43,306 nucleotides of DNA from Desulfobacterales bacterium (lineage in GTDB: Bacteria > Desulfobacterota > Desulfobacteria > Desulfobacterales > SKZT01), in contig JAGYNR010000007.1 of assembly GCA_018399715.1 (NCBI GenBank), positions 1 through 43,306 of the forward strand, written 5' to 3'. The notes under the pieces are model-generated. The model did no database searches. It had not been told where the DNA came from and worked only from the letters and a program-made list of their open reading frames with translations. How positions within the stretch are numbered: position 1 is the first letter of the stretch; every line of letters starts with the position of its first letter. Made by a program: the position numbers and the translations under genes. Shown here piece by piece: positions 7,826 to 16,836 of this stretch.

Positions 7826-9373
7826 TTACTGTAGAACCATCTCTATTAAATGAGGACCCTTTTCAGATAAAGATATTTCAATTTCATTGGCCAACTGCTC
7901 ACCAGTATTCACCGAAACTCCTCTTACACCCATTGCACCCGCCATTTCAACCCAGTTAATGTGAGGATTTTTTATATCAACAAGTGCACTGACATTGGAA
8001 CTGACAGAATGAATCCTGGCTCGCTGCAATTCCATCTTTAAAATATTATAGCTTCGGTTGGCACAAATTAATGTGGTAATATTCAACTTATATCTGGCCT
8101 GGGTCCATAATGCCTGTACAGTATACATTGCACTTCCATCTGCTTGTAAACTAATCACCGGCCTGTCCGGGCAAGCGATAGCTGCACCTATCGCACATGG
8201 CATCCCGTACCCCAGGGAACCACCAGCAATGGTCATCATTGTATGTGGCAACAATCCATGACTTAACGTATAATACGAAAAAGCAGAGGAAATGCCCTCA
8301 TCTACCATAATTGCACCTTCAGGCTGGGTTGCCGCCAGTGTCTGACAAGCCTTTTCAGCAGTAAGCGTTCCCTGCGCAACAGAGGGGTAACGTCTTGCCG
8401 CAGTTACTTTCGGTGAAATTTTTTGAGAACAACCCAAGGCATTCGCCAGGCATTCCAGAACCTCTATGGGATTTTGTTTATTCGAACTGACCACAATACG
8501 CGGTTGGTCTTCCGCCAGTAATTTACTTCTGATCCCATTGTAACCGAAAAATCCTACCGGTTCTTTGCTGCCGCATATCACAACCGCCCCGTAGCCGGAT
8601 AATAAATCTATTGCCGGTTCAGGAAAATAAGGAATTCGGATTATTTCCGGAAAATCCACACCTCTTTCCATGTATCCCGGAAAATTGTCAGAGAGAAGAT
8701 CACAATTTGTCTGTTCTTTAATACGCGCAGCAGCATACAGGCCCTGCTGACGCAATGCCCTTCCCCCTAAAAGCAATGCCACTTTATGGTGTTTTCGTAT
8801 GAGATGAACCGCCGTTTCAATCTTTTTTTCATCGATTGTATCATGGGCAAAATACGAATCTGCGACCCTTTCATCGGTAATCTCAGATTGTTGATAATCA
8901 TTGGGTATTATCAGTGTAGCGATTTGTCCGAATCGGGAAGCAGTAATGGCATCAGCCAAATCCCTTGACAATGTTTCAGGAGACTGGTTCGTTTTGTACC
9001 ACCCGGATATGGTACTGGAAAGAACTTCGATGTTCATCGAGAGAGGAGCATCCAAACCCATATGTTGAGTTGCATGTTCTCCCACCAAATTTAATACGGG
9101 CGTTTTCGCTTTTTTGGCATTATGCAGGTTGGCAACTCCATTGGCTAAGCCGGGTCCCAAATGCAATAATGTCATGGCAGGTTTATCCATCATTCTGCCA
9201 TAACCATCTGCTGCTCCTGTACAAACACCTTCAAACAAGCCCAATATGGGCATGATGCCCGTACAGGCATCAAACGCCATCGCCAACGGTATTTCTGTGG
9301 TTCCAAAATTAGTAAAACATACTTCAATGCCAGCCTTTACAGCTGTTTTCATAATGAGTTGAGCACCATTCAT
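7826..9373 (-). CDS. Thiamine-diphosphate-dependent, acetolactate synthase large subunit-like enzyme
   Basis: A 515-residue ThDP enzyme with the three-domain layout of the acetolactate synthase / benzoylformate decarboxylase family. The catalytic glutamate lies in GLFEGVCTGAADGYGRM (Glu48). The ThDP/Mg motif, about residues 410-440, reads ADGSAMYTVQ...CANRSYN, with Ala replacing the first Gly of the common GDG. The protein is shorter than IlvB/IlvI (about 570) and has no small-subunit gene beside it. It is therefore more likely a lone ThDP decarboxylase or carboligase than the branched-chain biosynthetic enzyme. The ATG is preceded by AGAGGGG at good spacing. Its neighbours give no pathway clue, and the substrate is unknown. 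Confidence 0.82.
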   Translation of the reverse strand: MNGAQLIMKTAVKAGIEVCFTNFGTTEIPLAMAFDACTGIMPILGLFEGVCTGAADGYGRMMDKPAMTLLHLGPGLANGVANLHNAKKAKTPVLNLVGEHATQHMGLDAPLSMNIEVLSSTISGWYKTNQSPETLSRDLADAITASRFGQIATLIIPNDYQQSEITDERVADSYFAHDTIDEKKIETAVHLIRKHHKVALLLGGRALRQQGLYAAARIKEQTNCDLLSDNFPGYMERGVDFPEIIRIPYFPEPAIDLLSGYGAVVICGSKEPVGFFGYNGIRSKLLAEDQPRIVVSSNKQNPIEVLECLANALGCSQKISPKVTAARRYPSVAQGTLTAEKACQTLAATQPEGAIMVDEGISSAFSYYTLSHGLLPHTMMTIAGGSLGYGMPCAIGAAIACPDRPVISLQADGSAMYTVQALWTQARYKLNITTLICANRSYNILKMELQRARIHSVSSNVSALVDIKNPHINWVEMAGAMGVRGVSVNTGEQLANEIEISLSEKGPHLIEMVLQ

Positions 9374-9888
9374 ATTCTACCCCTCTTTTTCAAAAAGTAT
9401 AAAAAATTGTCAATAATTTATAATAAAATAACAATATTTTAAAGTCTCTGGTTTAATCATAATTTTTCTTGTTACCGGTTAAAATCAATTTTATAAACAA
9501 AGGCCTGAATTGTTTTTTACATTATTGAGTGAAAATGGTTAAATATTACCAAATAATGTATTTAATTTTACATAATAATGAAATTCATCTGGTAGTTTTT
9601 CAATAACATTTTGATTTTTCGAAGTATATTATATCAGGCAAAGTATTTGCAATTTATAAGACCAGGGAAAAGGATACAATATAGATAGTGTCTGAACGAA
9701 AACTAGGATTTTTCGTTAAGATCAAGGAAGACGGAAATTTTAACCATAGACATACATTGAGTATTTCGTGAATTAAGATTTGAGTCTGACGCAGATATTG
9801 GCGAAAAAGACAGTTTTCGTTCAGACACCAGATAAGACATGCGATTATATTTTTGGTTATAACTTTTTTCAAACATGGAGGTGTTAAA
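9374..9888. other. AT-rich intergenic region with one repeat element
   Basis: About 515 bases without a convincing gene lie between the divergent ThDP enzyme and His-rich protein genes. The first 300 bases are very AT-rich and presumably hold promoters for both directions, but I could not pick a convincing -35/-10 pair. Bases 9688-9828 hold the full-length copy of the dispersed inverted repeat. The ribosome binding site GGAGG of the next gene is at about 9877-9881. Confidence 0.6.
9688..9828. repeat. Dispersed palindromic repeat, full-length copy (MITE-like), copy 1
   Basis: Perfect 17-bp terminal inverted repeats, GTGTCTGAACGAAAACT at 9688-9704 and its complement at 9812-9828, bound a 141-bp element with no coding capacity. 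AGATA occurs on both sides (9683-9687 and 9830-9834, one base off the right end), which could be a target-site duplication. The right end, read on the minus strand, matches the repeat halves at 19501 and 43250 over about 55 bases. The two short copies at 23586 and 42907 share only the ends. Confidence 0.85.
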
Positions 9889-10383
9889 ATGAAAAAAACA
9901 AATAATTTATGGTCTTTCGTGTTTTCGGTTGCGGCTGTTCTCATATTCAATTGTCTCTTGTTTATGCCCGGCCAGACATTTGCTGATCATGACCACAGAG
10001 GACAAAACGGGGGGATAAAATGGCAAAACAAACACCATCATAAATACCGGCAACAAGAAAGAGACATGAGACACAACCATCATCACCATTCATACCAGAA
10101 GCACGATCACCATCACCACAAAGCCCCCCCGGCACTTCACAGGCATAGGGGATACCGGAATCGTCCTTATGGCAAACATCGTCACTATATACACCACAAT
10201 TTTAAGGGAAACCGGTATGTTTACCGTGGTCATTGGAGATCCTGGGTGCAGTGGGACAGATATGCGAGAATGTATCCACATATATACAAACATGGAAGAT
10301 ATTATCATGACAATAATCACCTAATGTTCAGATACTGTGAACCTGCTACCGGGAACCATTTCTTTTTTTCAATTGGAAGGTGA
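9889..10383 (+). CDS. Secreted histidine-rich protein
   Basis: A 164-residue exported protein. Residues 1-32 form a Sec signal peptide (MKKTNNLWSFVF, a hydrophobic core, then QTFA before the mature DHDH start). The mature part is extremely rich in His with Arg, Lys and Tyr, including clusters such as HNHHHH, HDHHHH and KHRHYIHHN. It ends in a Tyr/Phe-rich segment. Such composition usually means periplasmic or surface binding of Ni, Zn, Cu or Co, but no named family is recognised. The frame opens at a TTG at 9853. The ATG at 9889 has GGAGG eight bases upstream and starts the signal peptide exactly, so it is chosen. It precedes the LolA-like/permease genes by about 120 bp and may be transcribed with them. 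Confidence 0.78.
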   Translation: MKKTNNLWSFVFSVAAVLIFNCLLFMPGQTFADHDHRGQNGGIKWQNKHHHKYRQQERDMRHNHHHHSYQKHDHHHHKAPPALHRHRGYRNRPYGKHRHYIHHNFKGNRYVYRGHWRSWVQWDRYARMYPHIYKHGRYYHDNNHLMFRYCEPATGNHFFFSIGR

Positions 10384-10412
10384 GTGAAAATGAAGTAGAG
10401 TGAAAATATGTA

Positions 10413-10482
10413 TGACAACTCCTACAACGTCATTTGGCTGATGGATAAACAAGTTGTCACAATTCCAGGTTACGTTGTAGGA
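10413..10482 (+). promoter_or_regulatory. Leader with nested complementary arms, possible pseudoknot
   Basis: Between the His-rich gene and the LolA-like gene, TGACAAC (10413-10419) is complementary to GTTGTCA (10453-10459). The directly following TCCTACAACGT (10420-10430) is perfectly complementary to ACGTTGTAGGA (10472-10482). The order A-B-A'-B' allows an H-type pseudoknot of 7 and 11 bp, or competing hairpins. It ends 21 bases before the probable start codon and 13 before the ribosome binding site. Function is inferred only from pairing. Confidence 0.4.
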
Positions 10483-10503
10483 TTAAACAAATTAAAGGGG
10501 AAA

Positions 10504-11277
10504 ATGAAAACCATCCGAAAAATAATGCCTCCGATTTTTATTGTTTTTTTCTTTCCAACCCTGCTTTTTTCACAGGAAACAGAAAATATACCTGATGCCA
10601 CCGACATTATAAAAAAAGCCGTAGAATATTATCGGGGAAAAGCCTCCGTAGCCTTAGTCGATATGACCATTCATCGTCCGGACTGGGAAAGGACTGTAAC
10701 GATCAAGGCATGGACCAAAGGCCGAAAGAACAGCCTTTTTTATATTATGGAACCGCCAAAAGACAAAGGTAACGGGACCCTTAAAAAAGGAAGTGAAATG
10801 TGGACCTATAATCCCAAAATCAACCGGGTGGTCAAGCTCCTGCCGTCCATGATGTCTCAGGCATGGATGGGTTCGGATTTCTCTAATAATGATCTGGCCA
10901 AATCTGACAGCATATTGGAAGATTATTCGCATAAACTCGAATCAGTGCAACACCGAACAGACCATAAAGTGTATGTCATTCAATGTATCCCAAAACCGAC
11001 TGCTCCCGTAGTTTGGGGAATGCAGAAGCTAGAGGTGCGCGATGACCTGATTTTGCTCAAACAAGCTTTTTACGACGAAGACGCGCAAGTAGTAAAATAC
11101 ATGACAGGAAGCCATATTGAAATGATAGCCGGAAAACTTTTTCCCAGGATTTGGAAAATGCAGAAAGCCTCAGCAAAAGATGAATACACGCAATTGGTAT
11201 ATAAGGAGCTTGAATTTATCGATAACCTTTCGGACAGCCTTTTTACACTTTCATCTTTGAAGAATCCACGGAGATAA
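10504..11277 (+). CDS. LolA-like outer membrane lipoprotein-sorting protein
   Basis: A 257-residue exported protein. Residues 1-23 look like a signal peptide (MKTIRKIMPP and a Phe-rich hydrophobic core ending near LFS). The mature region carries the pattern of the LolA-like family that accompanies MacB/LolCE-type permeases: an early helix (DIIKKAVEYYRG), then repeated beta strands with VTIKAWTKGRKNSLFYI, EMWTYNPKINRVVKLLPSMM, WMGSDFSNND and WGMQKLEVRDD. It probably binds a lipid or lipoprotein in the periplasm. The frame is open from 10408, but the ATG at 10504 follows AGGGG and begins the signal peptide. Three bases separate it from the first permease gene, so co-translation and a shared export function are likely. 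Confidence 0.83.
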   Translation: MKTIRKIMPPIFIVFFFPTLLFSQETENIPDATDIIKKAVEYYRGKASVALVDMTIHRPDWERTVTIKAWTKGRKNSLFYIMEPPKDKGNGTLKKGSEMWTYNPKINRVVKLLPSMMSQAWMGSDFSNNDLAKSDSILEDYSHKLESVQHRTDHKVYVIQCIPKPTAPVVWGMQKLEVRDDLILLKQAFYDEDAQVVKYMTGSHIEMIAGKLFPRIWKMQKASAKDEYTQLVYKELEFIDNLSDSLFTLSSLKNPRR

Positions 11278-11280
11278 CAG

Positions 11281-12504
11281 TTGGATTTCAAACTGGCCTG
11301 GCGAAATATCTGGAGAAATCCAAGACGATCAATTTTAACCATGGCAGCGATTGCTTTTGCTACGCTGTTGCTGGTTTTTATGCTTTCCTGGCAGCTAGGT
11401 TCCTATGAAACCATGATTAACACATCCGTTAAAATTCAAACCGGCCATTTGCAGGTGCAGGCAAAAGAATACCGGGAAAAACGCGAAATTCGCAAAGTGA
11501 TTTCCAATCCTGAAGCAATAGGGGCCATAATCCAACAAATGGATACCGTTGCAGCATATACGTATCGGGCAGAAGCATTTTCCCTGGTGTCATCAAAAGA
11601 CAGAACTTACGGCACATTGATCGTAGGCATCGATCCGGTAAAAGAGGCCCGGGTGTCAACTATTGAAAGTATTATCTGCCATGGCGAATATTTAAAGCCG
11701 CAGGATACAGACAAGGCTCTTCTGGGAAATCTTCTGGCTAGCAATCTGAATGTCAACAGCGGCGATGAGCTGGTTATTTTAGGTCATGGGAAAGATGGTT
11801 CTGTTGCAGCGACAGTGGTTCAGGTAAAAGGTTTTTTCAGGTCGGGTCAGGACGATTTCGACCGTTCAATAATTTATATTCCTTTACCCTATTTTCAACA
11901 GATTTACGCCATGGGGAATTCGGCAAATGCTGTTGTTGTCATGTGTCGCTCCTTAGATGCAGTTGCCGGAGTTAAAAAAGCAATCACTACAAAACTCAAA
12001 CAGTATGACAATCTGGCTGTTTTGGACTGGAAAGAATTAACCCCGGGGTTGATCCAGATGATTAAAATGGATCTTATCGTTGGATTTATTTTTTACCTGA
12101 TCCTAATTGTAGTAGTGGCTTTCAGCATTTTAAATACGTTTTTAATGACAATATTCGAAAGAACCCGTGAATTCGGTGTTATGATGGCTATGGGTATCCG
12201 GCCAAAACGCCTGACCCGCCTGCTGTTAATGGAATCTCTCGGTTTAACGAGTTTGGGTATTATTTCGGGAACTGTTTTCGGCATATTGTTCACCTGGTAT
12301 TTTCAGGTGCATGGGATCCTCATTCCGGGGGTAGAGGAGCTGGCCAGCGAATTCGGACTCCCGGAGCGAATGCATCCTGAACTTTCACTTGTTTCGATTT
12401 CCGTCGGCAGCGGAATTGTTTTGATTATCACGTTTCTTACAGCTTTGTATCCGGCGTTAAAAGTTCGCAGATTAAAACCGGTAGAGGCATTGACGGCAGC
12501 TTGA
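11281..12504 (+). CDS. FtsX/LolE-type ABC transporter permease (first of pair)
   Basis: A 407-residue inner-membrane permease of the MacB/FtsX class. It has one N-terminal membrane segment after LAWRNIWRNPRRS (about residues 17-40). A large periplasmic domain (about 45-260) follows, then three C-terminal segments (about 265-295, 315-345, 370-395) with the family motif FERTREFGVMMAMG and the closing PALKVRRLKPVEAL. Such permeases extract lipoproteins or other hydrophobic substrates from the outer leaflet. Translation appears to start at TTG, 7 bases after GGAG; no ATG precedes the conserved AWRN motif. It lies 3 bp after the LolA-like gene and 4 bp before a second permease. No ATPase gene is present in the cluster. 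Confidence 0.88.
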   Translation: MDFKLAWRNIWRNPRRSILTMAAIAFATLLLVFMLSWQLGSYETMINTSVKIQTGHLQVQAKEYREKREIRKVISNPEAIGAIIQQMDTVAAYTYRAEAFSLVSSKDRTYGTLIVGIDPVKEARVSTIESIICHGEYLKPQDTDKALLGNLLASNLNVNSGDELVILGHGKDGSVAATVVQVKGFFRSGQDDFDRSIIYIPLPYFQQIYAMGNSANAVVVMCRSLDAVAGVKKAITTKLKQYDNLAVLDWKELTPGLIQMIKMDLIVGFIFYLILIVVVAFSILNTFLMTIFERTREFGVMMAMGIRPKRLTRLLLMESLGLTSLGIISGTVFGILFTWYFQVHGILIPGVEELASEFGLPERMHPELSLVSISVGSGIVLIITFLTALYPALKVRRLKPVEALTAA

Positions 12505-12508
12505 TGAT

Positions 12509-13732
12509 ATGATGGTTTTTCGACTGGGTTGGCGTAATATCTGGCGCAATAAACGAAGAACCGGAGTCATCCTGACAGCAGTGATCATCGGCGTCTGGTC
12601 CATGATTTTTCTGGGAGCTCTCATGCGGGGTATCAGTGATCAGATGGTTCGAAACCGCATTGCCGCTTTGGTCGGTCATATACAAATTCATCACCAGGGT
12701 TATCGAAATGACCCTGTTATCGAAAATCGTATCACTCAGCCAGAAGTTGTTATTGACGCCCTTCACATGATTCCCGGTCATTACAGGTGGGCACCCCGGA
12801 TTCGGGTAAATGCCATTATCAGCAATGCCAGGCATTCCGGTGGCGCCGTCCTGCTTGGAATCGAGCCCGAGCTTGAAGCCACCATTTCATTCATCGGCCA
12901 GGCAGTGGTCCGGGGACGGTATCTGAAACCGGAAGATCCCATCGGAATTATAGTCGGAGAGGCGCTTCTGGAAAAGTTCGAAACAAAACTGGGAAACAAA
13001 CTGGTTTTGATGTCGCAGGATGCCAATGGTGAAGTCGCATCCAGAGCATGGCGTATCATTGGCGTTTTCAGAGCCGAGCTGAAACACATTGAAAAACAAT
13101 TTGTGTTCGTGACATTATCATCGGCCCAAAAAATGCTAAAAGTTGACAATAACCTGTCAGAAGTAGCCATTGTTCTTCCTTCTCATGAAATGGCGGAAAA
13201 TGCAGCCGATGAACTAAAAAGTCACTTGCCCTATCAAAACTTTGAAATACTTACATGGAGAGAACTTCTGCCGTTGGTTACCGCTGTATTAAACATGTAT
13301 GATATTTTTATTTTGATCTGGTTTCTGGTCGTATTTATCGCTATGGGATTTGGGCTGGTCAATACGATCCTCATGGCTGTCTTTGAGAGAATCCGGGAGT
13401 TTGGCCTGTTACGTGCCATGGGAATGAAACCCCGCTTGATAATTGCTGAGGTTCTTGCCGAATCACTGTTTATTTTGATTATTGGTATTATTACAGGAAA
13501 TATTGCAGGATTTTTAACAATTCTGGCAATTTCACCTACCGGAATTGATCTGTCGGTATTTGCCGCCGGTATCGAATTTGTCGGGATGGCCCGCATTATT
13601 TTTCCGGTAATTCACATTAAGGATATACTGGTAGCTGACATTACAGTAATTGTCCTGGGACTTCTGATCAGCTTATATCCTGCAGCCAGGGCCTCCGGGA
13701 TATCTCCGGTGGAGGCCATGGCGCACACTTAA
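12509..13732 (+). CDS. FtsX/LolE-type ABC transporter permease (second of pair)
   Basis: A 407-residue paralogue of the preceding permease with the same plan: LGWRNIWRNKRRTG, one membrane segment, a periplasmic domain (about 45-265) and three C-terminal membrane segments carrying FERIREFGLLRAMGMKP and ending SLYPAARASGISPVEAM. The pair probably forms a heterodimer, as LolC and LolE do. Two ATGs are adjacent (12509, 12512), 4 bases after the previous stop. The coupling ABC ATPase expected next to it is missing; downstream lies only the convergent fumarase gene, so the ATPase must be encoded elsewhere if this is a functional transporter. Confidence 0.88.
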   Translation: MMVFRLGWRNIWRNKRRTGVILTAVIIGVWSMIFLGALMRGISDQMVRNRIAALVGHIQIHHQGYRNDPVIENRITQPEVVIDALHMIPGHYRWAPRIRVNAIISNARHSGGAVLLGIEPELEATISFIGQAVVRGRYLKPEDPIGIIVGEALLEKFETKLGNKLVLMSQDANGEVASRAWRIIGVFRAELKHIEKQFVFVTLSSAQKMLKVDNNLSEVAIVLPSHEMAENAADELKSHLPYQNFEILTWRELLPLVTAVLNMYDIFILIWFLVVFIAMGFGLVNTILMAVFERIREFGLLRAMGMKPRLIIAEVLAESLFILIIGIITGNIAGFLTILAISPTGIDLSVFAAGIEFVGMARIIFPVIHIKDILVADITVIVLGLLISLYPAARASGISPVEAMAHT

Positions 13733-13748
13733 TCCGGTTAATCGAAAA

Positions 13749-13779
13749 TATCAAATATTTCTTTGATAAAATGTTTATC
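13749..13779. terminator. Weak bidirectional hairpin between convergent genes
   Basis: TATCAAA (13749-13755) pairs with TTTGATA (13762-13768), and GATAAA (13765-13770) can alternatively pair with TTTATC (13774-13779). The hairpins lie in the 58-bp gap between the permease and fumarase stops. They are AT-only stems without a long U-tract, so terminator function is tentative. Confidence 0.3.
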
Positions 13780-13790
13780 AGAAAAAAACA

Positions 13791-15398
13791 TCAAAGGAGA
13801 TCTTCAAAAAAATCATTTCCCTTGTCATCGACAAGAATAAACGCTGGAAAATTTTTGACGGTAATCAGATAAATCGCCTCCATTCCAAGTTCGGGATATT
13901 CCAGCACCGTGACATCCGTGATACATTCCTTACCCAGACGTGCTGCTGGCCCGCCAATGGATCCCAGGTAAAACCCTCCGTATTTTTTGCAGGATTCGGT
14001 GACCTGTTTCGAGCGGTTTCCCTTTGCCAGCATAACCATGGAAGCTCCATGCTGTTGAAACACAGGAACATAAGAATCCATTCTCCCGGCTGTTGTAGGT
14101 CCAAAAGATCCGGATGGATATCCTTTGGGGGTTTTCGCCGGCCCGGCGTAATAAATAATATGATCCTTAAAATATTGAGGAATACCCTGACCGCTGTCCA
14201 GCCGTTCTTTGATTTTTGCATGAGCGATATCCCTGGCGACGACAATCTTTCCGTTTAGCATCAGACGGGTAGCAACAGGATATTGGCTTAATACTGACCT
14301 GATGTCATCCATGCTCTGATTCAAATCAATATGAACGGCTTTTTTGTCAGCTTTCTTTTTCCCTGCAAGAAATCTTGCGGGCTCTGTTTCCAGTTTTTCC
14401 AGAAAAATACCATCGCCATTGATTTTGGCTTTGATATTTCTGTCGGCGATACAACTTACTCCCAGACCGACGGGACAGGATGCCCCGTGTCGTGGAAGCC
14501 TAATCACCCGAGTATCCAGACAAAAATATTTCCCGCCAAACTGCGCGCCGATCCCCAGGTTTCGGGACATCTCCAATACCTGCGCTTCCAGTTGTCGGTC
14601 CCGGAATGCATGCCCGGTCTCATCACCTTTTTCCGGTAAATGATCCAAATAACCTGCCGATGCCAGTTTTACAGTTTTCAGGGTCATTTCTGCCGATGTA
14701 CCCCCTACAACGAAAGCCAGATGATAAGGCGGGCACGCAGCCGTTCCTAATGATTTCATTTTATCTTTCATGAAATTCAAGAGTGTATCCGGATTCAGTA
14801 CTGCCTTGGTCTCCTGATACAGGAAAGTCTTGTTGGCCGAGCCGCCGCCTTTGGCTAGAAATAAAAAATGGTAAACATTGCCTTCAACCGCATACAATTC
14901 GATTTGAGCCGGCAGATTGCAATCAGTATTTTTTTCCTCAAACATGGTCAGGGGAGCGTTTTGGGAATAGCGAAGGTTATTTTTCCTATAGGCATTAAAT
15001 ACCCCCTCAGACAGTGCTGTTTCATCTGAATAGCCAGTCCATACCTGTTGACCCTTTTTCCCGATAATGATTGCGGTACCAGTGTCCTGACATAACGGAA
15101 ATTCACCTTCTGCAGCAATTATTGCATTTTCCAACATTTCCCGAGCCACATACCGGTCATTATCAGAAGCTTCCGGGTCATCCAGAATTTCTGCGACCAA
15201 CCTCAGGTGAGACGATCTCAACAGATGAGAAACATCCCTAAAGGCCTCTTCTGCCAAAAATGTCAGTCCCTCAGGGACCACCTTAAGAATTTGGTTTCCA
15301 TCAAAAGAAGAGGTACTCACAAACTCTTTAGTTAAAAAACGATATTCCGTGCTATCTTTTCCCAACGGAAACATTTCTTTATATTTAAAATCAGTCAT
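13791..15398 (-). CDS. fumA: Class I (iron-sulfur) fumarate hydratase
   Basis: Interconverts fumarate and malate using an oxygen-labile [4Fe-4S] cluster. The 535-residue single chain contains both the N-terminal alpha-type and C-terminal beta-type regions of class I fumarases. Candidate cluster cysteines are visible in [19 protein letters not shown] and [11 protein letters not shown]. The alpha region also has [10 protein letters not shown] and [17 protein letters not shown]. The C-terminal region has [18 protein letters not shown] and GSIGGPAA. Length matches FumA/FumB (about 548) and not the split two-subunit type. AGGAG is 6 bases before the ATG. It lies 16 bp behind the remains of a CsgG-like lipoprotein gene and may share a transcript with the PP2C and protease-like genes, though without a functional link. 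Such an enzyme suits an anaerobe. Confidence 0.95.
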   Translation of the reverse strand: MTDFKYKEMFPLGKDSTEYRFLTKEFVSTSSFDGNQILKVVPEGLTFLAEEAFRDVSHLLRSSHLRLVAEILDDPEASDNDRYVAREMLENAIIAAEGEFPLCQDTGTAIIIGKKGQQVWTGYSDETALSEGVFNAYRKNNLRYSQNAPLTMFEEKNTDCNLPAQIELYAVEGNVYHFLFLAKGGGSANKTFLYQETKAVLNPDTLLNFMKDKMKSLGTAACPPYHLAFVVGGTSAEMTLKTVKLASAGYLDHLPEKGDETGHAFRDRQLEAQVLEMSRNLGIGAQFGGKYFCLDTRVIRLPRHGASCPVGLGVSCIADRNIKAKINGDGIFLEKLETEPARFLAGKKKADKKAVHIDLNQSMDDIRSVLSQYPVATRLMLNGKIVVARDIAHAKIKERLDSGQGIPQYFKDHIIYYAGPAKTPKGYPSGSFGPTTAGRMDSYVPVFQQHGASMVMLAKGNRSKQVTESCKKYGGFYLGSIGGPAARLGKECITDVTVLEYPELGMEAIYLITVKNFPAFILVDDKGNDFFEDLL

Positions 15399-15414
15399 TT
15401 ATAACTCCTATACG

Positions 15415-15910
15415 TTACAAAAGTTCGGCGGCTGCTGCTTTTGCACTTTCAATCCAAACAGACATATTGCCGGAATCCACTATTTTTGATGAAGACTTAA
15501 CCACGACACCCGTTTCAACATCCACTTTTCTAAGCTCCAGACGCATACGCTTTCCCACAATCTGATAGCCTCCAAAAACCATCCACCGGGCCCCCACCAG
15601 CCGTCCAAGTCTCAACCGGGTACGTTCATCCACCACTTCACTTGTTCCCAGATTCAGCTCTTCTATGGTAAGAAGTAATTTTTCTCTTTCCACTACCTGA
15701 TACTTATCGGATTTTTGAAAAACCTTAGCTACAGCCCTTGATAGAAATTCCCCGAATTCAAAAACGGGATTGATCAAAGGACTTAGGTCTTCGAAATTCC
15801 AGGCTGCAATCGCTCCACCTTCCGGCGGTTAATCAGGGGAGTGTAGCTGAACTCACACAACCACAAACAATCACTACAAGCATTACCATCAACAGCAGAT
15901 TTTTTGCCAT
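15415..15910 (-). pseudogene. Frameshifted CsgG/GNA1162-like lipoprotein
   Basis: On the minus strand, an ATG at 15910 begins a lipoprotein signal (MAKNLLLMVMLVV, then CGC) that hits TGA after about 25 codons. A second frame, blocked by its own TAA a few bases away, then encodes the family-like segment PPEGGAIAAWNFEDLSP. It continues for 120 codons: GEFLSRAVAKVFQKSDKYQV, VVERE, LVGARWMVFGGYQ, ending AKAAAAELL. The intact frame after the break opens only with TTG at 15777 and has no ribosome binding site. Because each of the two frames has its own stop between positions 15840 and 15860, one indel alone cannot restore the gene; at least two lesions are needed. Intact relatives resemble CsgG-type periplasmic lipoproteins. 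The start overlaps the upstream protease-like gene by 22 bp. Confidence 0.7.
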
Positions 15911-16836
15911 ATTTCGCTTCTCATCGGCTGAATAGATTCGTCTTTTAATTCCTGGATTTTATCATCGGTTTTAACGGGACTTTCACTGCTTCCCGGATGA
16001 ATTCTCATGTTAACTTGCCAGAATGTCTGGTCTCTAACCCGTCTGGGCGGGCCATTGATAAAACCCGGAAAAACCGTACCCCTGAGATTCACAGGGCATC
16101 CCACACTGTAAAGCGGTTCACCCATTCCCAGAAAGTTACGTCCTTTCTTCAGGGGAACATGGTCGGTGAAATTCACATCTACCCGGATCAGTGCGAGATC
16201 TTTTTGGTGGTCGGCTTTTATCACCTGACCCGGAGATTTACTGCCGTCAAAAAGAATAATATTAAGTCTCTGGTGTCCTTTCAGGTCCTGGGCGGTAGAG
16301 AGCACCAAGCCCCCGGTGTCCACAGCAAAACCAGAAAACTGAACGGGCTCATTCTTTATGACTGATTCCAGACAAACCACCGGCTCAATACGGGATAATA
16401 CCACAGATGGTATATATTGCGGGGAGTTGTCGCCAATAACCTCCGGTCCCTCAAAGTGCCTGATTATTCGTTCTTTTAATGTTTGTACGGTACCGGCATG
16501 CGGAATATCTTTATAGGTATAATCAGCCCGAAATCGCGTGGATAAAGGAGATTTGGATTGCAAAAAAATATGCCATTGTTCATTATCTTTTGTGCCTGTA
16601 ATTGTAACACGACCGATATTTTCCTCAATACTGCGGGTCACAAATCCATTGTCTGAAAGCCAATCGGAAATAAAAGTTTCGGCTTCAGAAAGGGGAATAC
16701 CCAAAACCGTTTCGGCTACATTTTCATGCACCGCTGTTTTTGGCCGGTTTTCTATATTCCATTCCGCTATAGCTAATAAAGCGTCAAGTAAAATAACTGA
16801 ACAGAACATTAAAATAAAAGAGTGTACAGCCTTCAT
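15889..16836 (-). CDS. Degenerate exported trypsin-like (S1C-type) protease
   Basis: A 315-residue protein with an N-terminal signal segment (about residues 1-24), an unrecognised alpha/beta region (about 40-130), and a chymotrypsin-like domain (about 165-290). The second barrel pattern is clear: SGFAVDTGGLVLSTA, QKDLALIRV (catalytic Asp kept), GMGEPLYSVGCPV and HPGSSESPV (Ser kept, GNSGGP-like). The position of the catalytic histidine reads AQD instead of AHD. After the Ser motif the protein ends within about 30 unusual residues, where family members normally continue with a longer C-terminal strand region. It is therefore probably inactive, possibly decaying. It overlaps the PP2C gene by 4 bp (ATGA) and the lipoprotein pseudogene by 22 bp. 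Confidence 0.65.
   Translation of the reverse strand: MKAVHSFILMFCSVILLDALLAIAEWNIENRPKTAVHENVAETVLGIPLSEAETFISDWLSDNGFVTRSIEENIGRVTITGTKDNEQWHIFLQSKSPLSTRFRADYTYKDIPHAGTVQTLKERIIRHFEGPEVIGDNSPQYIPSVVLSRIEPVVCLESVIKNEPVQFSGFAVDTGGLVLSTAQDLKGHQRLNIILFDGSKSPGQVIKADHQKDLALIRVDVNFTDHVPLKKGRNFLGMGEPLYSVGCPVNLRGTVFPGFINGPPRRVRDQTFWQVNMRIHPGSSESPVKTDDKIQELKDESIQPMRSEIWQKICC

Noticed and set aside
7826-9373. ThDP enzyme as the biosynthetic acetohydroxyacid synthase IlvB
   Set aside because: It is about 55 residues too short, has no small-subunit gene next to it and no branched-chain pathway genes nearby; only the family-level call is supported.
10408-10503. Upstream in-frame extension of the LolA-like protein
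   Set aside because: It would place 32 hydrophilic residues before a clear signal peptide. The internal ATG at 10504 has a good ribosome binding site, and the region instead contains strong inverted repeats.
12781-13170. Minus-strand open frame of 129 codons opposite the second FtsX-type permease gene
   Set aside because: It is antisense to a clear permease gene, and no motif is visible in the translation.
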